Positions 34,873 through 42,774 of a stretch of DNA of 64,000 nucleotides are shown here, piece after piece (the first letter of the stretch is position 1; the number at the start of each line of letters is the position of its first letter). The stretch is from the NCBI GenBank assembly GCA_050747525.1, contig JBOGOC010000056.1, forward strand, positions 8,573 to 72,572. Direction: 5' to 3'. A program made the translations under genes and the position numbers. The notes under the pieces are model-generated. The model searched no databases. It saw only the letters and a program-made list of their open reading frames with translations, and was not told the origin of the DNA. Source of the DNA: JBOGOC01 sp050747525 (GTDB lineage: Bacteria; Acidobacteriota; Polarisedimenticolia; JACPZX01; DASXTC01).

Positions 34873-35565
34873 TCACTCCCCTTTCAGCAGAGCCATGACC
34901 TTCTTCATGTCCTCCCAGACATCTCTCTTGGCTGCGGGATTGCGCAGCAGGTAGGCGGGATGGAAGGTCGGCATCACCGGGATGTCGCCGAAGCTGCGGA
35001 ACGTCCCGCGGATCTTCGTGATGCCCGCGGACGATTCGAGCAGGGCCTGCGCGGCGGGTGCCCCCAGTGCCACAATCACCGCGGGCCGGATGATCTCGAT
35101 CTGACGGAACAGGAACGGGGTGCACGCCGCGGTCTCGTCGGGCTGGGGCGTACGGTTGTCCGGTGGACGGCACTTCACGACGTTGGCGATGTACACCTGC
35201 TCGCGTCGCAACCCCATCGCCTGGATGATCTGGTTCAGCAGCTGGCCCGCCCGGCCCACGAAGGGGAGCCCCTGGAGGTCCTCGTCGTGTCCGGGCCCCT
35301 CGCCCACGAACATCAACCGCGCGCGCGGGTCGCCCGTCCCGAAGACGATGGTGTTCCTCTTCTCGCAGAGCTTGCAGCGCCGGCAGTCCCCGATCTCCTC
35401 GACGCGGAGGCTTTCCAGCGCCCGGCCGGGATCCTCGCCTGCGGGGACGGCCTCCGGGGCCGGCCCCGCCAGCTTCCGCGTCAGGTTCAGGGCGTCCACC
35501 CCCATCTCGCGCAGGAACTGGAGCTGCTGCCGGACCTGGCCTGGAAGATCGGACGGGCCTCTCAT
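34873..35565 (-). CDS. udg: Type-4/5 uracil-DNA glycosylase, iron-sulfur form
   Basis: 230 residues. An N-terminal extension of about 55 residues precedes the core. The core holds CRRC and later VVKCRPPDNR and TAAC, giving the four [4Fe-4S] cysteines, the active-site GEGPGHDEDLQGLPFVGRAG and the HPAYLLRNP motif near the end. This is the pattern of family-4-like UDGs that remove uracil from DNA. The ATG overlaps the coaBC stop as ATGA. It faces trmJ convergently, with a ten-base gap. Confidence 0.9.
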   Translation of the reverse strand: MRGPSDLPGQVRQQLQFLREMGVDALNLTRKLAGPAPEAVPAGEDPGRALESLRVEEIGDCRRCKLCEKRNTIVFGTGDPRARLMFVGEGPGHDEDLQGLPFVGRAGQLLNQIIQAMGLRREQVYIANVVKCRPPDNRTPQPDETAACTPFLFRQIEIIRPAVIVALGAPAAQALLESSAGITKIRGTFRSFGDIPVMPTFHPAYLLRNPAAKRDVWEDMKKVMALLKGE

Positions 35566-36800
35566 CTGGAAGCCTCCAGCCTGCCCGCCACGTGCTGCAG
35601 GATGACGCGGGCCAGATCGGCCTTGCTCATGGGGGGGAGAGCTTCCTGCGTCCCGTCCGCGAAGAGAAGCGTGGCCTCGTTGCGAAGGCTCGCGAATCCC
35701 TGACCACCGCCCACCTGGTTCGCCACGATCAGATCGAGCCTCTTCTCCTTCAGCTTGCGGCGGGCGCCGTCGAGCACGTCGTTCGTCTCGGCGGCGAAGC
35801 CGACCACGAGCCGACGCCCCTTTGCGGCGGCAACCTCCGCCAGGATGTCGGCGGTGCGCTCCAGGCGAAGCTCCAGGGGAGCGTCGCTCTTGCGCACCTT
35901 GCGGTCTTCCCTGGCCGCCGGGCGGAAATCCGACACGGCCGCCGCCATGAGAAGCACGGCGCATCCGTCGAGCCTCGAGACCACCGCGTCGCGCATCTGG
36001 GCGGCGGTGGTGACACGAACCGTCTGCACGCCGGCCGGATCGGTCAGATGAGAAGGCCCGCTGACCAGCACCACCCGCGCGCCGAGGTCGCGGGCCGCTT
36101 CGGCGAGCGCGAAGCCCATCCGCCCCGTGGACGGATTGGACAGGAACCGCACGGGGTCCAGCTCTTCGCGGGTGGGGCCGGCCGTCACCAGGACCGCGAC
36201 CTCGTGCAGCGGGCGCCGGGTGCCGGCCGGTGCATCCGCTTCCATCACCAGCGACGCGATCGTCTCCGGGTCGGCCAGGCGTCCCATCCCGGCCTCTTCG
36301 CTGCGCGAGGCGAGTGGGCCCGACTCGGGAGGGATCAGCCGCACGCCTCGCCCCGTCAGGGTGACGATGCTGGCCTGCACGGCCGGATGCTCCCACATCC
36401 GCGTGTTCATCGCGGGCGCCACGAACACCGGGCACGTGACGGCCAGCGCGAAGGTGGTCAGGAAGTCGTCCGCGATGCCGGCCGCCAGCTTGCCCAGGAC
36501 GTTGGCCGTGGCCGGAGCGATCACCAGCGCCTCGCACCGGCGCGCCAGGCCTATGTGTTCGATGTCCAGCAGCCCGTCCCCGGCATCGCCCCCCGTCTCC
36601 TCGACGGGGAGCGGATCCCAGGTGGACGTGATGACGCGCCGGCCCGACAACGTCTGCAGGGTCAGCGGTGTGACGAAGCGCTGCGCGTTGTCCGTGAGCG
36701 CCACGGTGACGTCGGCCCCACGGCGCAGGAACGCGCGCACCAGATCGGCGGCCTTGTAGGCGGCGATCCCCCCGCAGACCCCCAGGACCAGCTGTCGCAT
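35562..36800 (-). CDS. coaBC: Coenzyme A biosynthesis bifunctional protein CoaBC
   Basis: 412 residues. The CoaC half has the FMN-binding GVCGGIAAYKAADL, the catalytic His in DIEHIGLARR and PAMNTRMWEHP. The CoaB half starts near residue 195 with VLVTAGPTREELDPVRFLSN and NPSTGRMGFALAEAA. Together they ligate Cys to phosphopantothenate and decarboxylate the product. The region that usually carries the CoaC active-site Cys (ACG in E. coli) reads GPLASRSEEAGMGRL, with Ser at that place. The gene lies 18 bases after rpoZ and overlaps udg. Confidence 0.93.
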   Translation of the reverse strand: MRQLVLGVCGGIAAYKAADLVRAFLRRGADVTVALTDNAQRFVTPLTLQTLSGRRVITSTWDPLPVEETGGDAGDGLLDIEHIGLARRCEALVIAPATANVLGKLAAGIADDFLTTFALAVTCPVFVAPAMNTRMWEHPAVQASIVTLTGRGVRLIPPESGPLASRSEEAGMGRLADPETIASLVMEADAPAGTRRPLHEVAVLVTAGPTREELDPVRFLSNPSTGRMGFALAEAARDLGARVVLVSGPSHLTDPAGVQTVRVTTAAQMRDAVVSRLDGCAVLLMAAAVSDFRPAAREDRKVRKSDAPLELRLERTADILAEVAAAKGRRLVVGFAAETNDVLDGARRKLKEKRLDLIVANQVGGGQGFASLRNEATLLFADGTQEALPPMSKADLARVILQHVAGRLEASR

Positions 36801-36818
36801 GACGGCCCTTCCGCCGAG

Positions 36819-37067
36819 CTACTCCGGCAGACCGATCACCTGCTCTTCGGCCGTGGCCATCTCCTGCACCGGCAGAACGACTGACTCCGCGACCAGCCCG
36901 GCGAGGACCTCTTCCTGGGCGACCGTGGTGAACTTCTTGGATCGTGAGGTCACCCGCGTCCTGGCCCCCTTCTGGAGCTGGCGGCACCGCAGCGAGGCCA
37001 CGGCGATGAACTTGAACTTCCCTCCGAACCGGTCACTCATGTCGTCTGGATACTGCAGGACTCTCAT
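36819..37067 (-). CDS. rpoZ: RNA polymerase omega subunit
   Basis: 82 residues. The core FKFIAVASLRCRQLQKGARTRV followed by TTVAQEEVLAG is the RpoZ signature. Omega helps assemble the beta' subunit. The gene lies between gmk (four-base ATGA overlap) and coaBC, a classic arrangement. Confidence 0.92.
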   Translation of the reverse strand: MRVLQYPDDMSDRFGGKFKFIAVASLRCRQLQKGARTRVTSRSKKFTTVAQEEVLAGLVAESVVLPVQEMATAEEQVIGLPE

Positions 37068-37708
37068 GCACCCTCCTCTTTGTCACCGCGATGCGCCGGC
37101 TCGAAATCAGCCACGATCCGGCGCCACGCGGGGATCTGTCGCTTCAAACTCGCCCGATGCGCCACCACGATGGACCGCAGCGCATCGAAGGCCGGTTCGA
37201 TCTCGTCATTGATCACCAGGTAGTCGTAGGCATCGCCTCCGCGCATCTCGTCGAGCGCCTTGCGCAACCGCCTGTCCGCCTCTTCGGAGGACTCCAGCCG
37301 CCGCCCCTTGAGGCGCGCCACGAGCGTCTTCCGGTCGGGGGGCAGCACGAAGACGAGCACCGCCTGGGGGCGCAGACGACGCACGCTGCGCGCTCCCTGC
37401 GTGTCCACGTCCAGCAGCACGTCGTGACCGGAGGCCAGGCTCTTCTCCACCAGCCGTGCGCTCGTGCCGTAACGGCGATCGTGCACCTTGGCCCATTCCA
37501 GGAACTCCCCTGCCCGCTCCATGCGGTCGAACGTGGCATCATCCACGAAGTGGTAGTCCACCCCTTCCCGCTCTCCGGCGCGCGACGGCCTCGTGGTGTA
37601 GGAGACCGAGAAGTCCAGCCCGGGGACCGACTCCAGCAGCTTCCGGATGAGCGTGGACTTTCCCGCCCCCGACGGGCCGGACACTACGAACAGCGCGGCC
37701 TCACTCAA
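37064..37708 (-). CDS. gmk: Guanylate kinase
   Basis: 214 residues. The P-loop SGPSGAGKST, SVSYTTRPSRAGEREGVDYHFV (GMP-binding Tyr/Arg), VLLDVDTQGARSVR and the lid segment RLKGRRLESSEEADRRL are intact. It phosphorylates GMP to GDP. The start is a TTG that overlaps the yicC stop by eight bases; family alignment supports it because the P-loop then begins at about residue 10. Confidence 0.94.
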   Translation of the reverse strand: MSEAALFVVSGPSGAGKSTLIRKLLESVPGLDFSVSYTTRPSRAGEREGVDYHFVDDATFDRMERAGEFLEWAKVHDRRYGTSARLVEKSLASGHDVLLDVDTQGARSVRRLRPQAVLVFVLPPDRKTLVARLKGRRLESSEEADRRLRKALDEMRGGDAYDYLVINDEIEPAFDALRSIVVAHRASLKRQIPAWRRIVADFEPAHRGDKEEGA

Positions 37709-38597
37709 CGTTCTGGACCTGCTCGCGGATCTTCTCCACCTCCGCCTTGATCTCGATGGCCGCCTGGCAGATGCGCAGGTCGATCGATTTGGAGTTCATG
37801 GTGTTGGCTTCCCGGTGCAGCTCCTGGAGGATGAAGTCGAGCCGTTTTCCGATCGGCCCGGAGGCACCCGAGAGCAGCCCCTCGATCTGCTCCAGATGCC
37901 CGTCCACCCGCACCAGCTCTTCCGTGATGTCGGACCGTTCGGCCAGGATGGCCACCTCCTGGGCGATGCGCGCCGGATCCACGATCGACCTGCCGGGCGT
38001 TCCCCCCATCAGCTCCTTGACCCGTGCGCGCATGCGGCGCGCCTGAAGGGGGCTCTGCCCGGGGACCCTCTTCGTGATCCCGCGCGCGAGGGCCCGAATC
38101 GAGACCACCCTCCGGTTCAGATCGCGGGCCAGAATCTTCCCCTCCTGAACCCTCATCGCATCGTGCGCGGCCACCGCCCGGTCGAACGCGTCCAGCAGGA
38201 CCTTCTGCTCCGCCGCTCCGAGCCCCTGGGCACCGGACCGGACGCGCAGGACGTCGGGGAGGGACAGCACCGAAGAGAGCGTCACCGCGCCTTCCAGCCC
38301 GAATTCCTCCCGCAGAGTCCGGGCCGCCTCGACGAACGAGCGCACTAGCGGCCTGTTGATCTCGAAGGCACCGGCCCCGTTCTCGGCGCGCGCCACGTTG
38401 ACCAGAACGTCAACCCGGCCCCGCCCCACGTTCTTCTGGAGCCGCTGGCTCAGGACGTGCTCGAAGCCGGCGATCTCGGGCGGCACCCGCATCTTGAACT
38501 CGGCGAAGCGGTGATTCACGCTTCGCATCTCGACGGTCACCCGGTATCCCGCCTCACCGGCCTCGCCGCGGCCGAACCCCGTCATGCTTCTGATCAT
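37701..38597 (-). CDS. yicC: YicC-family endoribonuclease
   Basis: 298 residues. MIRSMTGFGRGE at the N-terminus, SVNHRFAEFKMRVPPE, the YicC-like core and the C-terminal KRLDFILQELHREANTMNSKS are the signature blocks of the YicC/DUF1732 family, which cleaves RNA. The ATG at 38597 gives the conserved N-terminus; upstream codons are intergenic. It heads the yicC-gmk-rpoZ-coaBC cluster, which is conserved in many bacteria. Confidence 0.93.
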   Translation of the reverse strand: MIRSMTGFGRGEAGEAGYRVTVEMRSVNHRFAEFKMRVPPEIAGFEHVLSQRLQKNVGRGRVDVLVNVARAENGAGAFEINRPLVRSFVEAARTLREEFGLEGAVTLSSVLSLPDVLRVRSGAQGLGAAEQKVLLDAFDRAVAAHDAMRVQEGKILARDLNRRVVSIRALARGITKRVPGQSPLQARRMRARVKELMGGTPGRSIVDPARIAQEVAILAERSDITEELVRVDGHLEQIEGLLSGASGPIGKRLDFILQELHREANTMNSKSIDLRICQAAIEIKAEVEKIREQVQNVE

Positions 38598-38668
38598 GTG
38601 AAAGGCCCCGGAAGGAAGAAAGCGGGTCGAGGGTTCACAGTATGCCTCATCCCGGACCGTCTGGCCAG

Positions 38669-39838
38669 TCACCGCCTGGGTCGGAGCGCTTCCAGGACCC
38701 GGCGTGCCTCGTCCCGGTCGAGGCGAGGCTGCCCCATCAGCTGGAGGTTCTCGGCGACGTGCTCCACGCGCTTCATCCCCACCAGAGCCGTGGAGATGCC
38801 GGGGACCGACCTGACGATCTGCAGCCCGCGCTGGGCGTTGCTTCCAGCCCCCGGGATGCGGGGAGCCAGCTCGGGGGGGAGGGCCTGGATGACCTGGCCC
38901 TGAAGGAGAGACGCGCTGGCCACCACCGTCATGCCCGCCTCCGCCGCCGCCTCCAGCAGCGTGACGCGCCGGCCGTCGCTCACCTGGTTGGGGGACAGGC
39001 AGGCTTCGGGCATCACCGCGTTCACGGGAAGCTGGATCACCCTGAAGTGATGCTGCCGCCCCCCGGCCTGCTCCGCCACGGTGAGCAGCTCCTTGAGCGA
39101 CAGGTGACCGGGATGGTCCGGCGGCAGGCGGAAGCCGTCCCAGGTGGCCACGCCGTACACGCCGATGGAGCCGCCGGCCACCTTGCTCTCCAGCAGCTCG
39201 AAGGCGGCGCGCACCCTCATCAGGAACTCGTCGCGCCTCAGCTCCTGCAGCTGCGTTTCGGGATTGTGGACGTAGTAGATGTCGATGGTCTGCAGGCCGA
39301 GGTTCCGGCGGCTCCAGTCGATCTGGGCATCCAGATACCGGGGCGTCATGATGTGGCAGTCGGCCACCACATCGTCGGGGCCGGCGATGCCCGGGGCCAT
39401 GATCGCGGAGCGGAACCACTCCAGCGGGCGGGCCGGGAACCCGCCATCGAACGGGAGGAAGCCTCCTTTGGTGGCCACGACGATCTCTTCGCGCAGGAAG
39501 AACTCCCCGGCTCCGGACGCGCCGGTCAGCACGTCCAGGGCGCGGCCGATGCTGCGCTCGGATCGCTGGCAGCGGTAGTTCACCGCCGTGTCGATCACGT
39601 TGCACCCGGCCCGCACCGCGGACACCACGGCATCCTCGTACAGGCGATCGTCGCGGGCGTCCGGCTCTCCGAGGTAGGTGCCGATCCCCAGCGAGGAGAG
39701 CCAGAGGCCCGCCGCATCCTGGCTGAAGTGATCGCGGGAGGCCCCGGGGAAGCGCGACGTGTAGTGGGCGGTCCCGCGAGGGGTGGCGCGCCCCGCCTTC
39801 TCCTGTGCCAGCTCGTCGACTTCGAATTCGGTGGTCAT
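38669..39838 (-). CDS. Aldo/keto reductase family protein
   Basis: 389 residues. SSLGIGTYLGEPD, NVIDTAVNYRCQRSERSIGRAL (catalytic Asp and Tyr region), VATKGGF (Lys), DIYYVHNPETQ (His) and the late STALVGMKRVEHVAENL (NADP-binding) match the aldo/keto reductase barrel. The sequence is longer than standard members at the N-terminus and between the Lys and His motifs. Substrate unknown. It lies between lpxB and yicC on the same strand with a 30-base gap to lpxB. Confidence 0.85.
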   Translation of the reverse strand: MTTEFEVDELAQEKAGRATPRGTAHYTSRFPGASRDHFSQDAAGLWLSSLGIGTYLGEPDARDDRLYEDAVVSAVRAGCNVIDTAVNYRCQRSERSIGRALDVLTGASGAGEFFLREEIVVATKGGFLPFDGGFPARPLEWFRSAIMAPGIAGPDDVVADCHIMTPRYLDAQIDWSRRNLGLQTIDIYYVHNPETQLQELRRDEFLMRVRAAFELLESKVAGGSIGVYGVATWDGFRLPPDHPGHLSLKELLTVAEQAGGRQHHFRVIQLPVNAVMPEACLSPNQVSDGRRVTLLEAAAEAGMTVVASASLLQGQVIQALPPELAPRIPGAGSNAQRGLQIVRSVPGISTALVGMKRVEHVAENLQLMGQPRLDRDEARRVLEALRPRR

Positions 39839-39867
39839 GCGCTCTCAGGATAACGCGTTCGCGTGTC

Positions 39868-41064
39868 TCACGGCGCCACCGGGCGTCTCCCCGCCCGCAG
39901 GGTCTCCACGGCCGCCTCGGCCGCGCGCCGGAAAGCCCCCGGTCCGCCCAGCTTCTCGCGTAGGGACCGCAGATCCCGGCGCATGCGCTCGTACAGGACC
40001 CGGTCGCTGAGCAGGCGTCCGGCTTCAGTGGCGATGCGGGTCGCGGTGCAGTCGGCCTGGATCAGCTCGGGAACGATCAGGCGCCCGGCCACCAGGTTCA
40101 CCATGCCGAACGTGTCCAGATGGGTCATGCGCCGGGCCAGCTGGTAGGTCAGTGGATTGAGTCGGTAAACGATGACCATGGGGATGGCCATCAGCCCCAG
40201 CTCCATGGTGGCCGTCCCCGAGGAGACGATGGCCGCCTCGCAGAGCCCCACCGTCTCGTAGAAATCGCCATCGGTGAGGGTCACGTCGTGGCCCTCCACA
40301 ATTGGCGCCAGGGTCTCGCGGCGCAGCGTCGAGGCCACCGGCAGCAGGAAGGAGAGCCCGGGGATCTGGGCGGACAGCAGCCGGGCCGCCCCCAGCATCG
40401 GAGGGAGGTTCCGCCGGACCTCCTTCAGCCGGCTCCCGGGAAGCAGGCCCACGAACCGCCGCGCCGGATCCACCCCCAGACGGCGAGCCGCCTCCTCGCG
40501 CGGGTGCCGCGCGTTCTCCCGGGCCAGAAGATCGATCAGCGGATGGCCGACATAGGTGACCGAGACGCCGCGCTCCTTGTAGAAGGCTTCCTCGAAGGGG
40601 AAGATGACCAGCATGCGGTCCACGCAGGCCGCGATGCTGCGCACGCGCCCCGGCTTCCAGGCCCAGACCTGCGGGCTCACGAAGTACACGACCGGGATTC
40701 CCGCGCGGCGGGCCTCGCGCGCGAGCCTCAGGTTGAACCCGGGGTAGTCGATCAGCACCACCAGATCGGGCGGCGACGGCGAGGTCATCTCCGCCACGCA
40801 GCGCCGGAAGGCCTCGCGCAGGACGCGCAGGCTCGAGAGGATCTCGACGAACCCCATCACCGCGATCCTCTCGGCGTCCAGCAGGGACTCCAGCCCGGCG
40901 TCCCGCATGGCGCGGCCCCCGATTCCGGTGAACACGATTCCTGGGGCCATCTGGTGCACGGCGTCCATCAATCCGGCTCCATAACGATCGCCCGAGGCTT
41001 CGCCCGCCACCACCAGGACGCGGCGCGGCTCGGTGCGCTGGGCCACTCCCTCGGCTTCATGCAT
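39868..41064 (-). CDS. lpxB: Lipid-A-disaccharide synthase
   Basis: 398 residues. VLVVAGEASGDRYGAGL, GIGGRAMRDAG, IDYPGFNLRLA, YFVSPQVWAWKPGR, YVGHPLIDLL, LLPGSRLKEV and SSGTATMELGLMAIPMVIVYR follow the LpxB order. It condenses UDP-2,3-diacylglucosamine with lipid X in lipid A synthesis at the inner-membrane face, and its presence supports a lipopolysaccharide-containing outer membrane. The start overlaps the stop of the upstream acyltransferase by eight bases. Confidence 0.94.
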   Translation of the reverse strand: MHEAEGVAQRTEPRRVLVVAGEASGDRYGAGLMDAVHQMAPGIVFTGIGGRAMRDAGLESLLDAERIAVMGFVEILSSLRVLREAFRRCVAEMTSPSPPDLVVLIDYPGFNLRLAREARRAGIPVVYFVSPQVWAWKPGRVRSIAACVDRMLVIFPFEEAFYKERGVSVTYVGHPLIDLLARENARHPREEAARRLGVDPARRFVGLLPGSRLKEVRRNLPPMLGAARLLSAQIPGLSFLLPVASTLRRETLAPIVEGHDVTLTDGDFYETVGLCEAAIVSSGTATMELGLMAIPMVIVYRLNPLTYQLARRMTHLDTFGMVNLVAGRLIVPELIQADCTATRIATEAGRLLSDRVLYERMRRDLRSLREKLGGPGAFRRAAEAAVETLRAGRRPVAP

Positions 41065-41761
41065 GCGAGCGTTCCCCGCCGGGCTTCGTGCCCAGTGACG
41101 AGCCCCCCGCCAGCGCCACGGCGCTCGCGGTCAGGTCGTTGAGCCGCGTCTCCAGCTCATGGCGCGCGGCCTCCATGTCCTCCCGGCCGGCGTCCGGGGG
41201 GATCTCCATGGGCGCGCCGTACACGAACACGCCCCGCGAGAATGGATACGGGAGCACGAAGGCGTCCCACGAGCCCAGAATCCTGCTGGGGGACGCGGCG
41301 AAGGCCACCGGCACGATGGCCGCCCCTCCCAGCCGCGCCGCCTGGATGACGCCGATCTGCGCGCGGCGCCGGGGCCCGCGCGGTCCGTCGGGCGTGAACC
41401 CCAGGTCGCGCCCGGCCCGCAGCGCCTGCACGGCGCGCCGCAGAGCCGCCGCTCCCCCGCTGGTCGTGGAGCCGCGTATCGATGCGTGGCCGAACCATCC
41501 CATGGTGCGGGCGATGATCTCCCCGTCGGCGTGCTCGCTGATCAGGATCGAGATGCCCCGACCGCGGTAGGCGTACGGCATCAGGAACAGGTGGCCGTGC
41601 CAGAAGGCGTGGATGTAGGGCCGCCCACCGCCGCGCGCCGTCTCCACGGCCTCGCGCCCGACGTGCCGCACGCGCATCGTCCACCGCGTGACCCTGATGA
41701 GCAGCGAGGCTGCCGGGGGGATGAGCAGGACGCGCAGGCGCCGCCTCGACATGCGGAGCAT
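41057..41761 (-). CDS. DUF374 lysophospholipid-acyltransferase-like protein
   Basis: 234 residues. After a basic, hydrophobic N-terminus, HAFWHGHLFLMPYAYRGR and GFTPDGPRGPRRRAQ are the DUF374 signatures, related to PlsC/LpxL-type acyltransferases (the HxxxxH/D-like pair and the phosphate-binding TPDGPRGP). Coupling to lpxB suggests a role in lipid A or phospholipid acylation; this is an inference. GGAGGG lies eight bases before ATG 41761. It is divergent from the UDP-xylose synthase gene with only 29 bases between start codons. Confidence 0.85.
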   Translation of the reverse strand: MLRMSRRRLRVLLIPPAASLLIRVTRWTMRVRHVGREAVETARGGGRPYIHAFWHGHLFLMPYAYRGRGISILISEHADGEIIARTMGWFGHASIRGSTTSGGAAALRRAVQALRAGRDLGFTPDGPRGPRRRAQIGVIQAARLGGAAIVPVAFAASPSRILGSWDAFVLPYPFSRGVFVYGAPMEIPPDAGREDMEAARHELETRLNDLTASAVALAGGSSLGTKPGGERSHA

Positions 41762-41767
41762 TATAAT
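41762..41767 (+). promoter_or_regulatory. Candidate -10 for the UDP-xylose synthase gene
   Basis: A perfect TATAAT lies immediately beside the start codon of the divergent acyltransferase gene and 24 bases before ATG 41791. A transcript starting near 41774 would carry the GGAGG site at 41781-41785. Confidence 0.4.
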
Positions 41768-41790
41768 GTCCCTCCTTCGCGGAGGTTTTC

Positions 41791-42732
41791 ATGCCGGACA
41801 AGATCCTCATCACGGGAGGCGCGGGCTTCATCGGGAGCCACCTCTGCGATCACTTCATCGGCCAGGGATACGACGTGGTGTGCGTCGACAACCTGCTGAC
41901 GGGAAGCGCCGACAACATCGCGCACCTGATGCCCCACGAACGGTTTCGGTTCATCAACCTGGACGTCACCAACTTCATCTACGTGCCGGGGCGCATCGAC
42001 GCCATCCTCCACTTCGCCAGCCCGGCCAGCCCGCTCGACTACATGGACCTGCCCATCCAGACACTGAAGGTCGGCTCGCTGGGCACCCACAAGGCGCTCG
42101 GTCTGGCCCGCGAGAAGAAGTCGCGCTTCCTTCTCGCTTCGACGTCCGAGGTGTACGGGGATCCGCTCACCCACCCGCAGACCGAGGCCTACTGGGGGAA
42201 CGTGAATCCCATCGGCCCGCGCGGCGTCTACGACGAAGCCAAGCGCTTCGCCGAGGCGATCACCATGGCCTACCACCGCTTCCACGGGCTGAACACGCAG
42301 ATCGTGCGCATCTTCAACACCTACGGCCCCCGCATGCGCATCCGCGATGGCCGCGCCATCCCCACCTTCATGGCGCAGGCGCTGCGCGGGGAGGACCTGA
42401 CGGTCTTCGGCGACGGATCCCAGACCCGTTCCTTCTGCTTCGTGTCGGACCTCGTGGAAGGGATATCGCGCCTTCTGAAGAGCGACACCCACGATCCTGT
42501 GAACCTGGGGAACCCCAACGAGATGACGCTTCTGGATCTGACGCGGGAGATCCTGCGCATCACCGGCAGCTCGAGCCGGGTAGTGCACCGGCCGCTTCCG
42601 GAGGACGACCCGCGCGTGCGGCAGCCCGACATCACCCGTGCCGGACGCCTGCTTGGCTGGGCGCCCGAAGTGGGTCTGGAGGACGGGCTGCGGCGCACGA
42701 TGGAAGACTTCAAGGCCCGCCTGGAGATCTGA
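41791..42732 (+). CDS. UDP-glucuronate decarboxylase (UDP-xylose synthase) type epimerase
   Basis: 313 residues. The Rossmann loop ITGGAGFIGSHLCDH, the UXS-typical HFASPASPLDYMDLPIQT, ASTSEVYGDPLTHPQ and the catalytic Tyr-Lys in GVYDEAKRFAEA match UDP-xylose synthases, as does IFNTYGPRM. It would convert UDP-glucuronate, made by the dehydrogenase at 55.0-56.3 kb, into UDP-xylose. GGAGG lies five bases before the ATG. Assignment among extended short-chain dehydrogenases is by motif only. Confidence 0.88.
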   Translation: MPDKILITGGAGFIGSHLCDHFIGQGYDVVCVDNLLTGSADNIAHLMPHERFRFINLDVTNFIYVPGRIDAILHFASPASPLDYMDLPIQTLKVGSLGTHKALGLAREKKSRFLLASTSEVYGDPLTHPQTEAYWGNVNPIGPRGVYDEAKRFAEAITMAYHRFHGLNTQIVRIFNTYGPRMRIRDGRAIPTFMAQALRGEDLTVFGDGSQTRSFCFVSDLVEGISRLLKSDTHDPVNLGNPNEMTLLDLTREILRITGSSSRVVHRPLPEDDPRVRQPDITRAGRLLGWAPEVGLEDGLRRTMEDFKARLEI

Positions 42733-42774
42733 ACCAGGTCCATGAACGCTTCTCTCTAGTCCTGCTTCCGGCGC

